A stretch of DNA of 53,167 bases from JACPJP01 sp964650285 (GCA_964650285.1 CAZYSP010000007.1:1-53167); one strand, 5' to 3'. Positions 15,159 to 23,935 are shown, counted from the first letter of the stretch. A program made the numbers and translations. The notes: a model not told the origin generated them from the sequence alone.

Positions 15159-15842
15159 CTAACTTATTGCTACTATGTCCCATAGAAGCAGTATTACTAC
15201 AGTGAAAAAGAGCAACCCTATTATGAAATATAGTGGCCTTCCTTCCCGGTCTCTAGGCAAAGATTCCCTAATCACAGTATAAAGCAATGCACCTCCAATA
15301 AGCCCAAGCAGTATTACATTGCCTACTCCCCCTATATCAATAAACGTAGCTACAAGGGCTCCAAAAAAAGGAGATGCTGCAGAAAGTACCCTTATATAGT
15401 GTTTTTTTGTATGTCTTCTGGGTAAAGAATCTATGACAATATGCAACGTAATAGGTATAAATAAAAATATGCCATCTACAACATCTCTTTCCACTAGTTT
15501 GACCAAAATAAACCCGACAACAAAAAAATAGACAAAGGAAGTTGTTGAATGCACAAGCCTATGCTCTTTTCTCATTTCCGGCCCTGTAAAATTCTGCCTT
15601 ATATACTTCTCAATTATATGGAACAAACCAAACCCGAATAAAACAGAAAAAAACAGCAGCCTGTTTATGGCTATAGCACTTGAATATATTTCAGGAAGTA
15701 AAACAAGGAATATGTAAGAGATTGAAACCCCTGCAGAAAAAGAGATAAATTTCATCTTATTCGGGCTTGCTTTTGAGAAAAACCCTTCTGTAAAGAAATC
15801 AACTGCACTCAATATTAATGCTAAAACATATCCTAATACCAT
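15159..15842 (-). CDS. ZIP-like integral membrane protein
   Basis: 227 residues with eight predicted helices, the count of ZIP metal transporters. The second helix has the ZIP-like FSAGVSISYIFLVLLPEIY. The helix that normally carries the HNxPEG metal site instead reads PITLHIVIDSLPRRH, keeping one His and an Asp but losing most of the canonical ligands. The His-rich loop between helices 3 and 4 is also absent. It is therefore a divergent ZIP-fold protein; metal transport is possible but not shown. It is separately transcribed, convergent with the CxxC gene. Confidence 0.6.
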   Translation of the reverse strand: MVLGYVLALILSAVDFFTEGFFSKASPNKMKFISFSAGVSISYIFLVLLPEIYSSAIAINRLLFFSVLFGFGLFHIIEKYIRQNFTGPEMRKEHRLVHSTTSFVYFFVVGFILVKLVERDVVDGIFLFIPITLHIVIDSLPRRHTKKHYIRVLSAASPFFGALVATFIDIGGVGNVILLGLIGGALLYTVIRESLPRDREGRPLYFIIGLLFFTVVILLLWDIVAIS

Positions 15843-15954
15843 TTTCAGCTATAGGATTTTTATATTATTTAATAATTACGATTTATTTTTCTATATGGGA
15901 ATCAAACCAAAATATATTTAAAACTGGATAAATTTTAGTATTAAGGAGGAAATA

Positions 15955-16776
15955 ATGAAACAATATCTTGATGCCTTAAGGTATATTCTGGAAAAAGGTA
16001 CGGATAGAAAAGACAGGACAGGCACTGGCACTAAGGCTATATTTGGAATGCAGATGCGCTTTAACATGAAACATGGTTTTCCTGCTGTTACCACAAAAAA
16101 ACTCGCATTCAACTCTATGAAAGCTGAGCTGTTATGGTTCATCAAAGGAAGTTCAGATGTTAAGGAACTGCAAAAACTAGGCTGTCATATCTGGGACGCA
16201 AACGCAGAAGCTGACTACTGGAAGCCAAAAGCTAAATTTCCAGGAGACTTAGGAAGAATTTATGGTGTTCAGTGGCGTAAATGGAAAACACCAGATGGAA
16301 AGGAAAATGACCAGCTTGCAGAGGCAATAAATCTTATTAAAAAAGAGCCTGACAGCAGAAGAATTATTGTAAGTGCGTGGAATCCTGGTGAATTAAATCA
16401 AATGGCATTACCAGCATGCCATACATTTTTCCAATTTTTTGTAGTAAATAAAAAGTTATCTTTGCAGATGTATCAAAGAAGCTGCGATATGTTTTTAGGA
16501 GTCCCATTTAACATTGCTTCTTATTCATTACTACTAAATATGGTAGCCCAAGTTACTAATCTAGAACCATATGAATTTGTACATACACTTGGAGATGCCC
16601 ATATATACCAAAATCATTTTGCCCAGGTAAAAGAGCAATTAAAAAGAAAACCATTACCATTGCCACAATTAAAACTCAATCCAAATATAAAAAATATTGA
16701 TGATTTCAAAATGGAAGATATTGAATTAGTAAATTACCAGCACCACCCTCCAATCAAAGCTCCAATGGCAGTTTAG
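15955..16776 (+). CDS. thyA: Thymidylate synthase (ThyA)
   Basis: Makes dTMP from dUMP with methylene-tetrahydrofolate. Motifs run in order: DRTGTGTKAIFG at the N-terminus, the active-site Cys in LPACHTFFQFFV (about residue 153), YQRSCDMFLGVPFNIASY, the folate/dUMP block HTLGDAHIYQNH and C-terminal APMAV. The length of 273 is normal. AAGGAGG eight bases before ATG 15955 fixes the start. DHFR follows 263 bases downstream on the same strand and regenerates the folate this enzyme oxidises, so they form a dTMP module of bacterial type. Confidence 0.97.
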   Translation: MKQYLDALRYILEKGTDRKDRTGTGTKAIFGMQMRFNMKHGFPAVTTKKLAFNSMKAELLWFIKGSSDVKELQKLGCHIWDANAEADYWKPKAKFPGDLGRIYGVQWRKWKTPDGKENDQLAEAINLIKKEPDSRRIIVSAWNPGELNQMALPACHTFFQFFVVNKKLSLQMYQRSCDMFLGVPFNIASYSLLLNMVAQVTNLEPYEFVHTLGDAHIYQNHFAQVKEQLKRKPLPLPQLKLNPNIKNIDDFKMEDIELVNYQHHPPIKAPMAV

Positions 16777-17039
16777 TTCCATTAAAGTTAAGAAACACAA
16801 TAACAATTATTTAGTTTAAATAAAAATTAATTTACAATTAAAAGATTAAATGTAATAAAAACAAAAATAATAAAAAATCATCAATAGCGACGCAAAATGA
16901 TTGGTTTTTATTTAATAAATTTTTCAATGCCAAATAATATTAAGTTAAAAATAAAATAATGAGTTAACAAATAATTGTGAAAGACAAAATATAAACAAAA
17001 ATTCATTGTAATAAAAATAATAATTAAAAAATAACCAAA
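16777..17039 (+). other. 263-base A-rich spacer between thyA and the DHFR gene
   Basis: No ORF is visible. The spacer is A/T-only for most of its length and A-rich in the sense direction, with one GC-containing patch (ATAGCGACGCAAAATGATT near 16885). It separates two functionally linked co-directional genes, like the spacers at 22657-22873 and 33692-33859. It could carry a second promoter for the DHFR gene. Confidence 0.45.
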
Positions 17040-17525
17040 ATGATAATCTCAATTATTGCTGCAATGGGAAAAAACAAGGTTATTGGTAAGAATAATTCTC
17101 TTCCCTGGAAACTGCCTGCGGATATGAATCATTTCAAAGAGCTAACCACAGGAAAACCAGTCATTATGGGAAGAAAGACATTTGAATCAATAGGAAAACC
17201 ATTATCCAACAGAACAAATATAATAATTACCTGCGATAAAAATTATAAAGCTGAAGATTGTGTTGTTGTGCATTCAATAGAAGAGGCATTAAAAGCTGCT
17301 GAAAACTATGAGGAAGTAATGGTCATAGGCGGTTCTCAGATATACAAAGAATTTCTCCCTAAGGCAAATAAGATGTATCTGACATTAATAGATGCGGATT
17401 TTGAAGGTAATGTATTCTTTCCCGAATATAAAGTTGAGGAATGGAAAGAAATAGCATATGAAGAGCATGAAAGAGACGCAAATAACCAATATAATTATAT
17501 ATTCTTGACATTAGAAAGAATTTAA
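17040..17525 (+). CDS. folA: Dihydrofolate reductase
   Basis: Reduces dihydrofolate to tetrahydrofolate with NADPH. The 161-residue protein is a textbook DHFR: SIIAAMGKNKVIGKNNSLPW at the N-terminus, with the catalytic acid in the PADMNHFKELT helix, GKPVIMGRKTFESIG for NADPH binding, and EVMVIGGSQIYKEFLP near residues 91-106. Start at 17040 by alignment to the family's M-I-S-I-I-A. It is paired with thyA upstream; both are patchy in archaea and usually taken as transferred from bacteria. Confidence 0.96.
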   Translation: MIISIIAAMGKNKVIGKNNSLPWKLPADMNHFKELTTGKPVIMGRKTFESIGKPLSNRTNIIITCDKNYKAEDCVVVHSIEEALKAAENYEEVMVIGGSQIYKEFLPKANKMYLTLIDADFEGNVFFPEYKVEEWKEIAYEEHERDANNQYNYIFLTLERI

Positions 17526-17533
17526 ACTTACCT

Positions 17534-18772
17534 TTAATTTTCCCGACAAACTCCTGTCTCTTTTGCAGTTTTTGCTACAGCTTCAGAAACTTTATGAACT
17601 ACATTCTTATCCAGAGTGTAAGGCAATATATTATCTTTTGTTGGTTTTATGCAGCTGGCCAAAGCATTTGCCGCAGCTATTTTCATTTCATTGTTTATTT
17701 TGGTTGCTTTCACATCTAAAGCTCCTCTAAATGCACCGGGAAAGCCTAAAGAATTATTGATCTGGTTTGGAAAATCACTTCTTCCGGTTCCTACAACAGC
17801 TGCACCAGCTTCCTTAGCATCATTTGGCATTATCTCTGGAACTGGATTAGCCATTGCAAAGACTATTGGATTTTTATTCATTGTTTTTATCATGTCTTTT
17901 GTTAATATATTTGCTATAGAAACACCAACAAAAACATCTGCCCCAGCTAAAGCATCTTTTAAGCTGCCTCTAATACATTTTCTGCATTTCTCATTTCCTG
18001 GATCATATTTTTCATCAGCGCACTTCGTATTTGTTATTGTTGCTATTATTTTCTTTATTTCATTTAAATCATCCCTGCAATGGTAAATTACGCCTTTACT
18101 ATCACAAAGAATAATATTTTTCACTTTAGTGCATATTTTTTTATCAATACCAACGCATAATAATAATTTAGTTACTGCAGTTCCTGCAGCTCCTGCACCA
18201 TTTATAACAACCTTTAGTTCTTCTATATTCTTGCCAACAACTTTTGCAGCATTAATCAAAGCAGCCAAAACAACTATAGCAGTTCCATGCTGGTCATCAT
18301 GCATAACAGGAATTCCAATGTCAAGCAGTGCTTTCTCTATCTTAAAGCATCTTGGAGCATTTATATCCTCCAGATTAATTCCTCCAAAACCAGGCGCTAT
18401 ATTTTTTACTATATTTATAATCTCATCATCATTCTGGCTTTTAACACAGATTGGAAAAGCATCTATATCTGCAAGTTCTTTAAAAAGAACGCATTTGCCT
18501 TCCATTACAGGTAATGAAGCCTCTGCCCCTATGTTTCCTAAACCAAGCACAGCACTTCCATCTGTAACAACAGCAACAGAATTAGATTTCATTGTATAAT
18601 CATAAATGCTGCTTTTATTTGCAGCTATTTCCTTGCAGACCTCTGCAACACCAGGAGTATAAACTAAGCTTAAGTCCTTTTTTGTCTTAACCTCTACTTT
18701 AGACTTAACTGCTAATTTCCCTTTAGTTTTCTTATGAAGCTTTAATGCCTCTTCTTTTAAATTCATTTTCAT
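17534..18772 (-). CDS. NAD(P)-dependent malic enzyme with a cysteine-rich insertion
   Basis: Oxidatively decarboxylates malate to pyruvate. The 412-residue protein has the malic enzyme blocks SLVYTPGVAEVCKEI (residues 35-49), DGSAVLGLGNIGAEASLPVM, MHDDQHGTAIVVLAALI (about 157-173), the nucleotide loop VINGAGAAGTAV and FAMANPVPEI. The single-domain length matches bacterial/archaeal enzymes of this type. The odd point is an insertion near residues 248-268 with C251, C263 and C266 (CADEKYDPGNEKCRKC) where relatives have a short loop. It may bind zinc or sense redox state. The start could be Met1 or Met3. Confidence 0.93.
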   Translation of the reverse strand: MKMNLKEEALKLHKKTKGKLAVKSKVEVKTKKDLSLVYTPGVAEVCKEIAANKSSIYDYTMKSNSVAVVTDGSAVLGLGNIGAEASLPVMEGKCVLFKELADIDAFPICVKSQNDDEIINIVKNIAPGFGGINLEDINAPRCFKIEKALLDIGIPVMHDDQHGTAIVVLAALINAAKVVGKNIEELKVVINGAGAAGTAVTKLLLCVGIDKKICTKVKNIILCDSKGVIYHCRDDLNEIKKIIATITNTKCADEKYDPGNEKCRKCIRGSLKDALAGADVFVGVSIANILTKDMIKTMNKNPIVFAMANPVPEIMPNDAKEAGAAVVGTGRSDFPNQINNSLGFPGAFRGALDVKATKINNEMKIAAANALASCIKPTKDNILPYTLDKNVVHKVSEAVAKTAKETGVCREN

Positions 18773-18836
18773 AACAGAAAAAGTAATAATTAACTATTTT
18801 TAAAGGTTTTTATGTTATTTCCAATTTAGAATTAAT

Positions 18837-19076
18837 CTACCCCGCAAGAGCCTCCCCTATAGCCTCCTTATCAAACCCAACTATTATCTTTCCATTGATT
18901 TCTGCTACAGGTACACCCATCTGGCCTGATTTCTTTACCATCTCTTCTGCAGCCTTTTGATCTTCTCCAACATCAATATTTTCAAACTTTATATTCTTCT
19001 CAGCCAAGAACTCTTTTAACTTCTTGCACCACGGACAGGTGGAAGTGGAATATACTTTTACTTGTGGTTCTGCCAT
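18837..19076 (-). CDS. Glutaredoxin-like small thiol oxidoreductase
   Basis: A 79-residue thioredoxin-fold protein with the redox site CPWC at residues 14-17, the cis-Pro region GVPVAEING near residues 54-62 and the GFDKEAIGEAL end typical of the NrdH/glutaredoxin-like group. It should reduce disulfides in the cytoplasm. It lies 64 bases upstream of the malic enzyme on the same strand. The thioredoxin reductase at 20238-21215 is a plausible electron donor, since such archaea often lack glutathione. Confidence 0.9.
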   Translation of the reverse strand: MAEPQVKVYSTSTCPWCKKLKEFLAEKNIKFENIDVGEDQKAAEEMVKKSGQMGVPVAEINGKIIVGFDKEAIGEALAG

Positions 19077-19192
19077 TTTGTTTTATCCTCCAAATTTAAT
19101 TTTATTAATTTCTAAAAATGTTTCTTATTATTTAAATGTTTTGATGCCAATAAGGAAAAATTTATATTTATTCTGATTATAAAAACAAAGAA

Positions 19193-20023
19193 ATGAACAA
19201 GCTTCTATTCGGCACAGCAGGAATCCCAATAAGCGCAAAAGGATCTGGAACAGCAGAAGGTATTGAAGAAGTAAGAAATTTAGAGTTAGATGCAATGGAA
19301 CTGGAGTTTGTCAGAAGCATCAACATAACAAAACAAAAAGCACCAGAAGTAAAAAAAGCTGCTGAAAAAAACAAAATTGTTTTGACATGTCATGCTCCGT
19401 ATTTCATAAACCTAAATTCCTTGGAGAAAGCAAAACTAAAAGCCTCAATTTCCAGGATTTTAAACTCTGCAAGAATTGCAAACCTATGCGGTGCCTGGTC
19501 TGTTGCATTCCATGCCGGATTTTACCAGAAAAGTACAAGAGAGGAAACTTACAAAAAAATAAGAGAAGCAATAAAAGAGATAAGCAGGACTTTAAAGCAT
19601 GAAGGAAATAAAATATGGATAAGGCCAGAAACAACAGGAAAAGGCTCACAGTTCGGCAATATTGATGAAATATTAAAACTAAGTCAGGAATTTGATAATG
19701 TAATGCCATGCATTGATTTTGCCCATGTTCATGCAAGAAGCAGTGGGAAGTATAATTCCTACAAAAAATTCTGCAGCATTATGCAACAAATTGAAAAAAA
19801 ACTAGGTAAAAAGGGCCTTGAAAACATGCACATCCATATTACCGGAATAGATTATAGCCAAAAAGGTGAAAAACATCATTTAAATTTAAAAGAATCAGAC
19901 CTTAAGTATAAAGAGCTTATCAAGGCACTAAAAGACTTTAAAGTAAAAGGTGTTGCCATAAGTGAAAGCCCCAATATTGAAAGAGATGCTATATTAGTAA
20001 GAAATATTTACAATAAAATCTAA
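19193..20023 (+). CDS. nfo: Endonuclease IV-family AP endonuclease
   Basis: A TIM-barrel enzyme that cleaves DNA 5' to abasic sites in base-excision repair. The 276-residue sequence carries candidate metal ligands in order: His in LTCHAPYFINL (about residue 67), His in AFHAGFYQK (about 106), Glu in RPETTGKGSQFG (about 145), Asp and His in PCIDFAHVHAR (about 178-185), His in HIHITGIDY (about 218) and Glu in AISESPN near the C-terminus. Start at ATG 19193 agrees with family length. No repair partner adjoins. Confidence 0.93.
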   Translation: MNKLLFGTAGIPISAKGSGTAEGIEEVRNLELDAMELEFVRSINITKQKAPEVKKAAEKNKIVLTCHAPYFINLNSLEKAKLKASISRILNSARIANLCGAWSVAFHAGFYQKSTREETYKKIREAIKEISRTLKHEGNKIWIRPETTGKGSQFGNIDEILKLSQEFDNVMPCIDFAHVHARSSGKYNSYKKFCSIMQQIEKKLGKKGLENMHIHITGIDYSQKGEKHHLNLKESDLKYKELIKALKDFKVKGVAISESPNIERDAILVRNIYNKI

Positions 20024-20064
20024 AAAATTAAAATATACTTAGCTGTTAAAAACTACTAAGTAGC

Positions 20065-20130
20065 TTAGCCACATTCACATGGATCTTTTTCACAATTAGG
20101 GCATGTTTCTCCTTCTATTTCCATTATCAT
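20065..20130 (-). CDS. Cys-rich micro-ORF, 21 residues
   Basis: ATG at 20130 is preceded directly by GAGGTG, and a TATA-like TTTTATATT lies about 40-48 bases upstream, the spacing for a short-leader mRNA. The peptide ends in TCPNCEKDPCECG: four cysteines in twelve residues, enough for one metal site. A second in-frame ATG is at 20124. I recognise no family. The signals on both transcription and translation sides make a real microprotein likelier than chance, though conservation cannot be checked here. Confidence 0.45.
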   Translation of the reverse strand: MIMEIEGETCPNCEKDPCECG

Positions 20131-20237
20131 CACCTCTATAATTTTATATAGATTAATCTTCTTTTAATATAAAAACTTTATGAATTATAAACAAAAAGTA
20201 TTAATAGTATTGTTTTTGTGTTATTGGAATAATCAAA

Positions 20238-21215
20238 ATGAAAGAGATGTATGATACTCTTATAATTGGTGCAGGAGTTACTGGTTTAGCTGCTGCAATG
20301 TATGCAGGAAGACTAAACTTAAAGACTATTGTTCTAGGAACAACTTCAGGTTCAGAGCTTCCTATTGGAGGTGTAATAACATTAACAGATACTGTTGAAA
20401 ATTATCCAGGATTTAAGCACCTTACAGGACAGGAACTAGCTGAAAAACTTGAACAACATGCTAAAGAATATAATATTGAAATAAAGGAAGAAAAAGCTGT
20501 AGAAATAAGTAAACGCAAGAAACTAAACTGTTTCATAGTCAAAACTGAAAAATCAAAGTATCATACAAAAACCATAATTTTCACAACCGGAGCTAAATGG
20601 CGCGAGCTGCCAATGAAAGGTGCTGAAGAATTCAAAAGCAAAGGCGTTCATTATTGTGCACTATGCGATGGCGCATTATACAAAGACAAGATTCTTGCTG
20701 TCATTGGAGGTTCTGATAGTGCAGCTAAAGAGGCCTTGTTATTAGCACAAAATGCAAAAAAAGTTTACATAATCTACAGGAAAGATAAGGTAAGGTCTGA
20801 ACCCATCAACGCTAAATTAATTGAAAAAAACGAGAAAATAGAGGTTATAACAAACACTAATGTTACTGAAATCCTAGGAGATAAAATGGTAAATAAGGTT
20901 ACTTTAGATAAGGCCTATAATGGAAGCAAAGAATTGGCATTGAATGGTATTTTTGGCGCAATAGGACATATACCTCTTTCTGATTTAGCAGTTAAACTAG
21001 GAGTCAAAATTAACCAGAAGAAAGAAATAATAACAGACAGGGAAAGCAAGACAAATGTAAATGGAGTTTTTGCAGCTGGTGATGTAGTAGATTCAGGATT
21101 TAAGCAAGCTATTACCGGAGTTGCAGAAGGTGTTGTTGCTGCTCATTCAGCTTATACTTACATTAATGAAAATAATTCTGTATGTTTCTTTGATGACAAA
21201 GAATACAAAAAATAA
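20238..21215 (+). CDS. trxB: Thioredoxin reductase
   Basis: A 325-residue FAD/NAD(P)H disulfide reductase. It has the FAD loop GAGVTGLAAAMYAGR near residues 12-26, the redox pair CALC in HYCALCDGALY (about 142-145), the NADPH loop VIGGSDSAAKEALLLA (about 155-170) and the C-terminal FAD block GVFAAGDV. Variation in the pyridine loop (GGSDSA for GGGDSA) is within family range. It should reduce a thioredoxin or the glutaredoxin-like protein at 18837-19076. Start ATG 20238; Met4 is possible. Confidence 0.93.
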   Translation: MKEMYDTLIIGAGVTGLAAAMYAGRLNLKTIVLGTTSGSELPIGGVITLTDTVENYPGFKHLTGQELAEKLEQHAKEYNIEIKEEKAVEISKRKKLNCFIVKTEKSKYHTKTIIFTTGAKWRELPMKGAEEFKSKGVHYCALCDGALYKDKILAVIGGSDSAAKEALLLAQNAKKVYIIYRKDKVRSEPINAKLIEKNEKIEVITNTNVTEILGDKMVNKVTLDKAYNGSKELALNGIFGAIGHIPLSDLAVKLGVKINQKKEIITDRESKTNVNGVFAAGDVVDSGFKQAITGVAEGVVAAHSAYTYINENNSVCFFDDKEYKK

Positions 21216-21228
21216 ATTTTTTATTTGA

Positions 21229-22656
21229 TTATTGAAAAACACTTCCTAACTGTATCAATTTGCTTTCCTGCAAATGGTCTGATATCATCAACATTCCAAC
21301 TGGTAGGTTGTTTTCAAAACCAACCGGCACATTCATGTGCGGCAGTCCTGCTACATTTGGGGAAACTGTCATTATGTCCATCATATACTGCTGCAACAGA
21401 CTCAATTTTTCAATCTCAGAAAACTTAGGTGATAATATTGGAGCAGTAGGACTTATTAACACATCAAATTTCTTAAACATTTTCTTGTATTCATTAACAA
21501 TCTTTGCCCTGACTTTTGTTGCTTTTATGTAATAAGCATCTCTGTAACCAGACATTCTTGCAAACGTTCCCAAAATAATTCTTCTTTTTGCTTCCTGGCC
21601 TAAATCATGGCCCCTCACTTTAGTAAAATATTCATTAAAATTTCCTTCTAATTTATCGCTAATTCCATATCTCATTCCACAGTATTTTGCCAAGTTTGTG
21701 GAAGCTTCAGAGGTTGCCAATATATAATAAGTAGATAAACCCTGCTCTATTGGTAACTTTAAAGAAATTTCCTGTATTTTAGTCCCAGAATCTTCTAATT
21801 TTTTAATTGCTTCCATTATTTTTTTATTTATTTTATCATCAATATCGTCAAATGATTCTTTAATAATACCGATTTTTAATTTATTATTTTTATCATTGTT
21901 TACAAATTCTGTATAATTATCAATGGGTTTATTTATTGTTGTACTCTCGTTATTGTCAAAACCCGAAATTGTTTCCAATAATGATGCAATATCATAAGTA
22001 TTCTTCCCTAAAGGTCCTATTTTATCTAAACTATTTGCATAGTCAATTAAGCCGTATCTGCTGACACGACCATATGTAGGGCATAAACCAAATACACCGC
22101 AAAAAGAAGCTGGCTCAACTATACTGCCACCAGTACTCTCACCTAAAGCAACATGAGGAAATGATGCTTTTTGGCTTAATCCAGCAGCTCCTCCACTACT
22201 ACCACCACAGCTTCTTTCCTTGTCAAATGGATTTTTAGGAACTTTAAAACCCAGGCCAACATTAACAGAAAAGCTGCCAAAACCAAACTCATCCTGACTG
22301 GTTTTTCCTATTATTATACCACCAGCATCTTTTACCTTCTTAATTACAGTCGCATCAAATAACGGTTTGTAGCCTTTAAGAATCCTGCTTCCAGCTGCAC
22401 TTTCTACATTTTTTACACAGATACTGTCTTTAACAGAAACAGCAACCCCTAATAATTTTTTATTTTTTATATCTTTTTTGTTTTTTATTTTTTTATGTAA
22501 TTCTTTTGCCTGTTTCAAAGCCAAATCTTCAGAAATAATATTAAGATAATTGTACTCTTTATTTATTTTTTTGCACTCGTCAATAACTTTTTGAGTATGC
22601 TCCACTATGTCAATTTCATTATTTTTTATTTTCTCAATAAATTCATTTATTTTCAT
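21229..22656 (-). CDS. gatA: Aspartyl/glutamyl-tRNA amidotransferase subunit A (GatA)
   Basis: The amidase subunit of GatCAB, which converts misacylated Glu-tRNA(Gln) and/or Asp-tRNA(Asn) to the amide form. The Ser-cisSer-Lys triad is present: Lys in AVSVKDSICV (about residue 77), then GGSSGGAAGLSQ and the nucleophile in GESTGGSIVEPASF. LCPTYGRVSRYGLIDYANSL near residue 190 is family-typical. The length of 475 is normal. The order gatC then gatA on the minus strand, with a 217-base A-rich spacer, implies one operon. gatB is not in the window. Confidence 0.94.
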   Translation of the reverse strand: MKINEFIEKIKNNEIDIVEHTQKVIDECKKINKEYNYLNIISEDLALKQAKELHKKIKNKKDIKNKKLLGVAVSVKDSICVKNVESAAGSRILKGYKPLFDATVIKKVKDAGGIIIGKTSQDEFGFGSFSVNVGLGFKVPKNPFDKERSCGGSSGGAAGLSQKASFPHVALGESTGGSIVEPASFCGVFGLCPTYGRVSRYGLIDYANSLDKIGPLGKNTYDIASLLETISGFDNNESTTINKPIDNYTEFVNNDKNNKLKIGIIKESFDDIDDKINKKIMEAIKKLEDSGTKIQEISLKLPIEQGLSTYYILATSEASTNLAKYCGMRYGISDKLEGNFNEYFTKVRGHDLGQEAKRRIILGTFARMSGYRDAYYIKATKVRAKIVNEYKKMFKKFDVLISPTAPILSPKFSEIEKLSLLQQYMMDIMTVSPNVAGLPHMNVPVGFENNLPVGMLMISDHLQESKLIQLGSVFQ

Positions 22657-22873
22657 TTTTCATATTATTTTTTAATTGTTCTTCTTTTTTATTGTTTTTA
22701 TTTTATTATTAATTGAAAATTTTTTATTTTTTATTTATAATTTTTCATTGAATTTTATTAATTGGTTTTTATTATTGGAACTTTTTTTATTGGAATTTTA
22801 TTTTTTGTTTATTTTTTATTGAATTTTATTTTTAATTATTCAACCAATGAATATTGAAATTATTATATTGTAC
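22657..22873 (-). other. 217-base AT-only spacer between gatC and gatA
   Basis: No ORF is visible. Near-complete A/T composition, A-rich in the transcribed direction, with repeated TTTTTATTGAATTTTA-like units and the string ATTTATAATTTTTCATTG that is also present near 15072. It lies between two genes whose products form one complex and are usually tightly linked. Confidence 0.5.
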
Positions 22874-23164
22874 TTAAACAGCCCTTGGACCTTTAAAATA
22901 GCCATCCTTTTTATGCTCAGTTAAGCTTAAAGCCTCTTCCTGAGTAAATGAATCTTCTTTTTCATCTTTCCTTAACATATTTTTTAATTCTACAGCCTGC
23001 AAACTAGTCTCAATACCTTTTGTATCAACTTTATCCAGCTTTGAGAAAGCTTCAATAACCTCCTTAAGCTCTTTTGAGAATTTTTCTATCTCCTTATCTG
23101 TAAGCTTTAATCTTGCGACTTCTGCAACATGTTCTATCAGTTCTTTATTGATTTTAACTTTCAT
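22874..23164 (-). CDS. gatC: Aspartyl/glutamyl-tRNA amidotransferase subunit C (GatC)
   Basis: A 96-residue chaperone-like subunit that wraps between GatA and GatB. Typical features are the N-terminal helix HVAEVARLKLTDKEIEKF, the KVDTKGIETSL linker and the C-terminal EEALSLTEHKKDGYFKGPRA with the conserved D-G-Y/F-F-x-x-P-x motif. Upstream of gatA on the same strand. Their pairing makes both assignments firmer. Confidence 0.92.
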   Translation of the reverse strand: MKVKINKELIEHVAEVARLKLTDKEIEKFSKELKEVIEAFSKLDKVDTKGIETSLQAVELKNMLRKDEKEDSFTQEEALSLTEHKKDGYFKGPRAV

Positions 23165-23213
23165 AGCTCTAATGTTTTAGAATAATGTTTAAAAAGTTTG
23201 TGTAAAATAAAAA

Positions 23214-23828
23214 TTAAAAACTCTTTTCCCATTCCCTTGCCTTTTCTTCATCAATATGAACATCTCTTTCTCTCCTTTTCATTTCCCTAAATTGTTTTTT
23301 ATAATAGATTCCAGCAACTAAGCCAACACCCAGACCAGCAAGATGTGCAATATTTGCAGTTCCTGTTGGTGCATAAATTCCGATTATATCTCCAATCCCC
23401 CACACAAACAAAGCAACTATCATAGGCATTGGAAGGTGATAAAGCCACACTGTAAGTTTTGGCCTTAACATACCTAACATCCCCAAAATTCCGAAAATAG
23501 CACCTGAAGCACCTAAGACGCGAGTGTAAAATGGCAGACTCATAAAACTTGCAGCCAACCCAGAAATAAAAAACAAAATCAAAAACTTTTTGCTCCCGAT
23601 TATATTCTCCAAAATACTTCCAAATAATGCTAATGCAAATAAGTTGTAAAGCAGATGTACAATCCCGGAATGCAGGAATATAGCAGTCAATAAAGTCCAG
23701 ATTCTAAGAAAAACCAATCTGCTGTCAAGAATAAACAAATCAGTAAAGCTGGGAATTAATTTCTGCAGCAAAAAAATTACAAAAATAACAAGGCTCAGCC
23801 ATAATGCAGCTCTGATGTTGTATTTCAT
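23214..23828 (-). CDS. Rhomboid-family intramembrane serine protease
   Basis: 204 residues with six predicted membrane helices. The catalytic Ser is in GASGAIFGILGML (about residue 108) and the His in NIAHLAGLGVGLVAG (about 160); the loop-1 region before helix 2 has HSGIVHLLYNLFALALFG, matching the rhomboid HxxxN pattern. A charged cytoplasmic tail of about 28 residues follows. It cleaves transmembrane segments of unknown clients. It is divergent from the cis-prenyltransferase gene, with no obvious operon partner. Confidence 0.93.
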   Translation of the reverse strand: MKYNIRAALWLSLVIFVIFLLQKLIPSFTDLFILDSRLVFLRIWTLLTAIFLHSGIVHLLYNLFALALFGSILENIIGSKKFLILFFISGLAASFMSLPFYTRVLGASGAIFGILGMLGMLRPKLTVWLYHLPMPMIVALFVWGIGDIIGIYAPTGTANIAHLAGLGVGLVAGIYYKKQFREMKRRERDVHIDEEKAREWEKSF

Positions 23829-23935
23829 TATAAATAATTAAAGTGCTTAAATATATAAATTTATACTAATGATTAAATTTCTACAAATAATATACATAAA
23901 ATATAAAAACCAATCAACGTTATTCAAAATAAAAA

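Noticed and set aside
17649..18599. Two long plus-strand frames (145 and 156 codons) antisense to the malic enzyme
   Set aside because: They mirror a fully conserved malic enzyme and show no domain, start signal or sensible composition.
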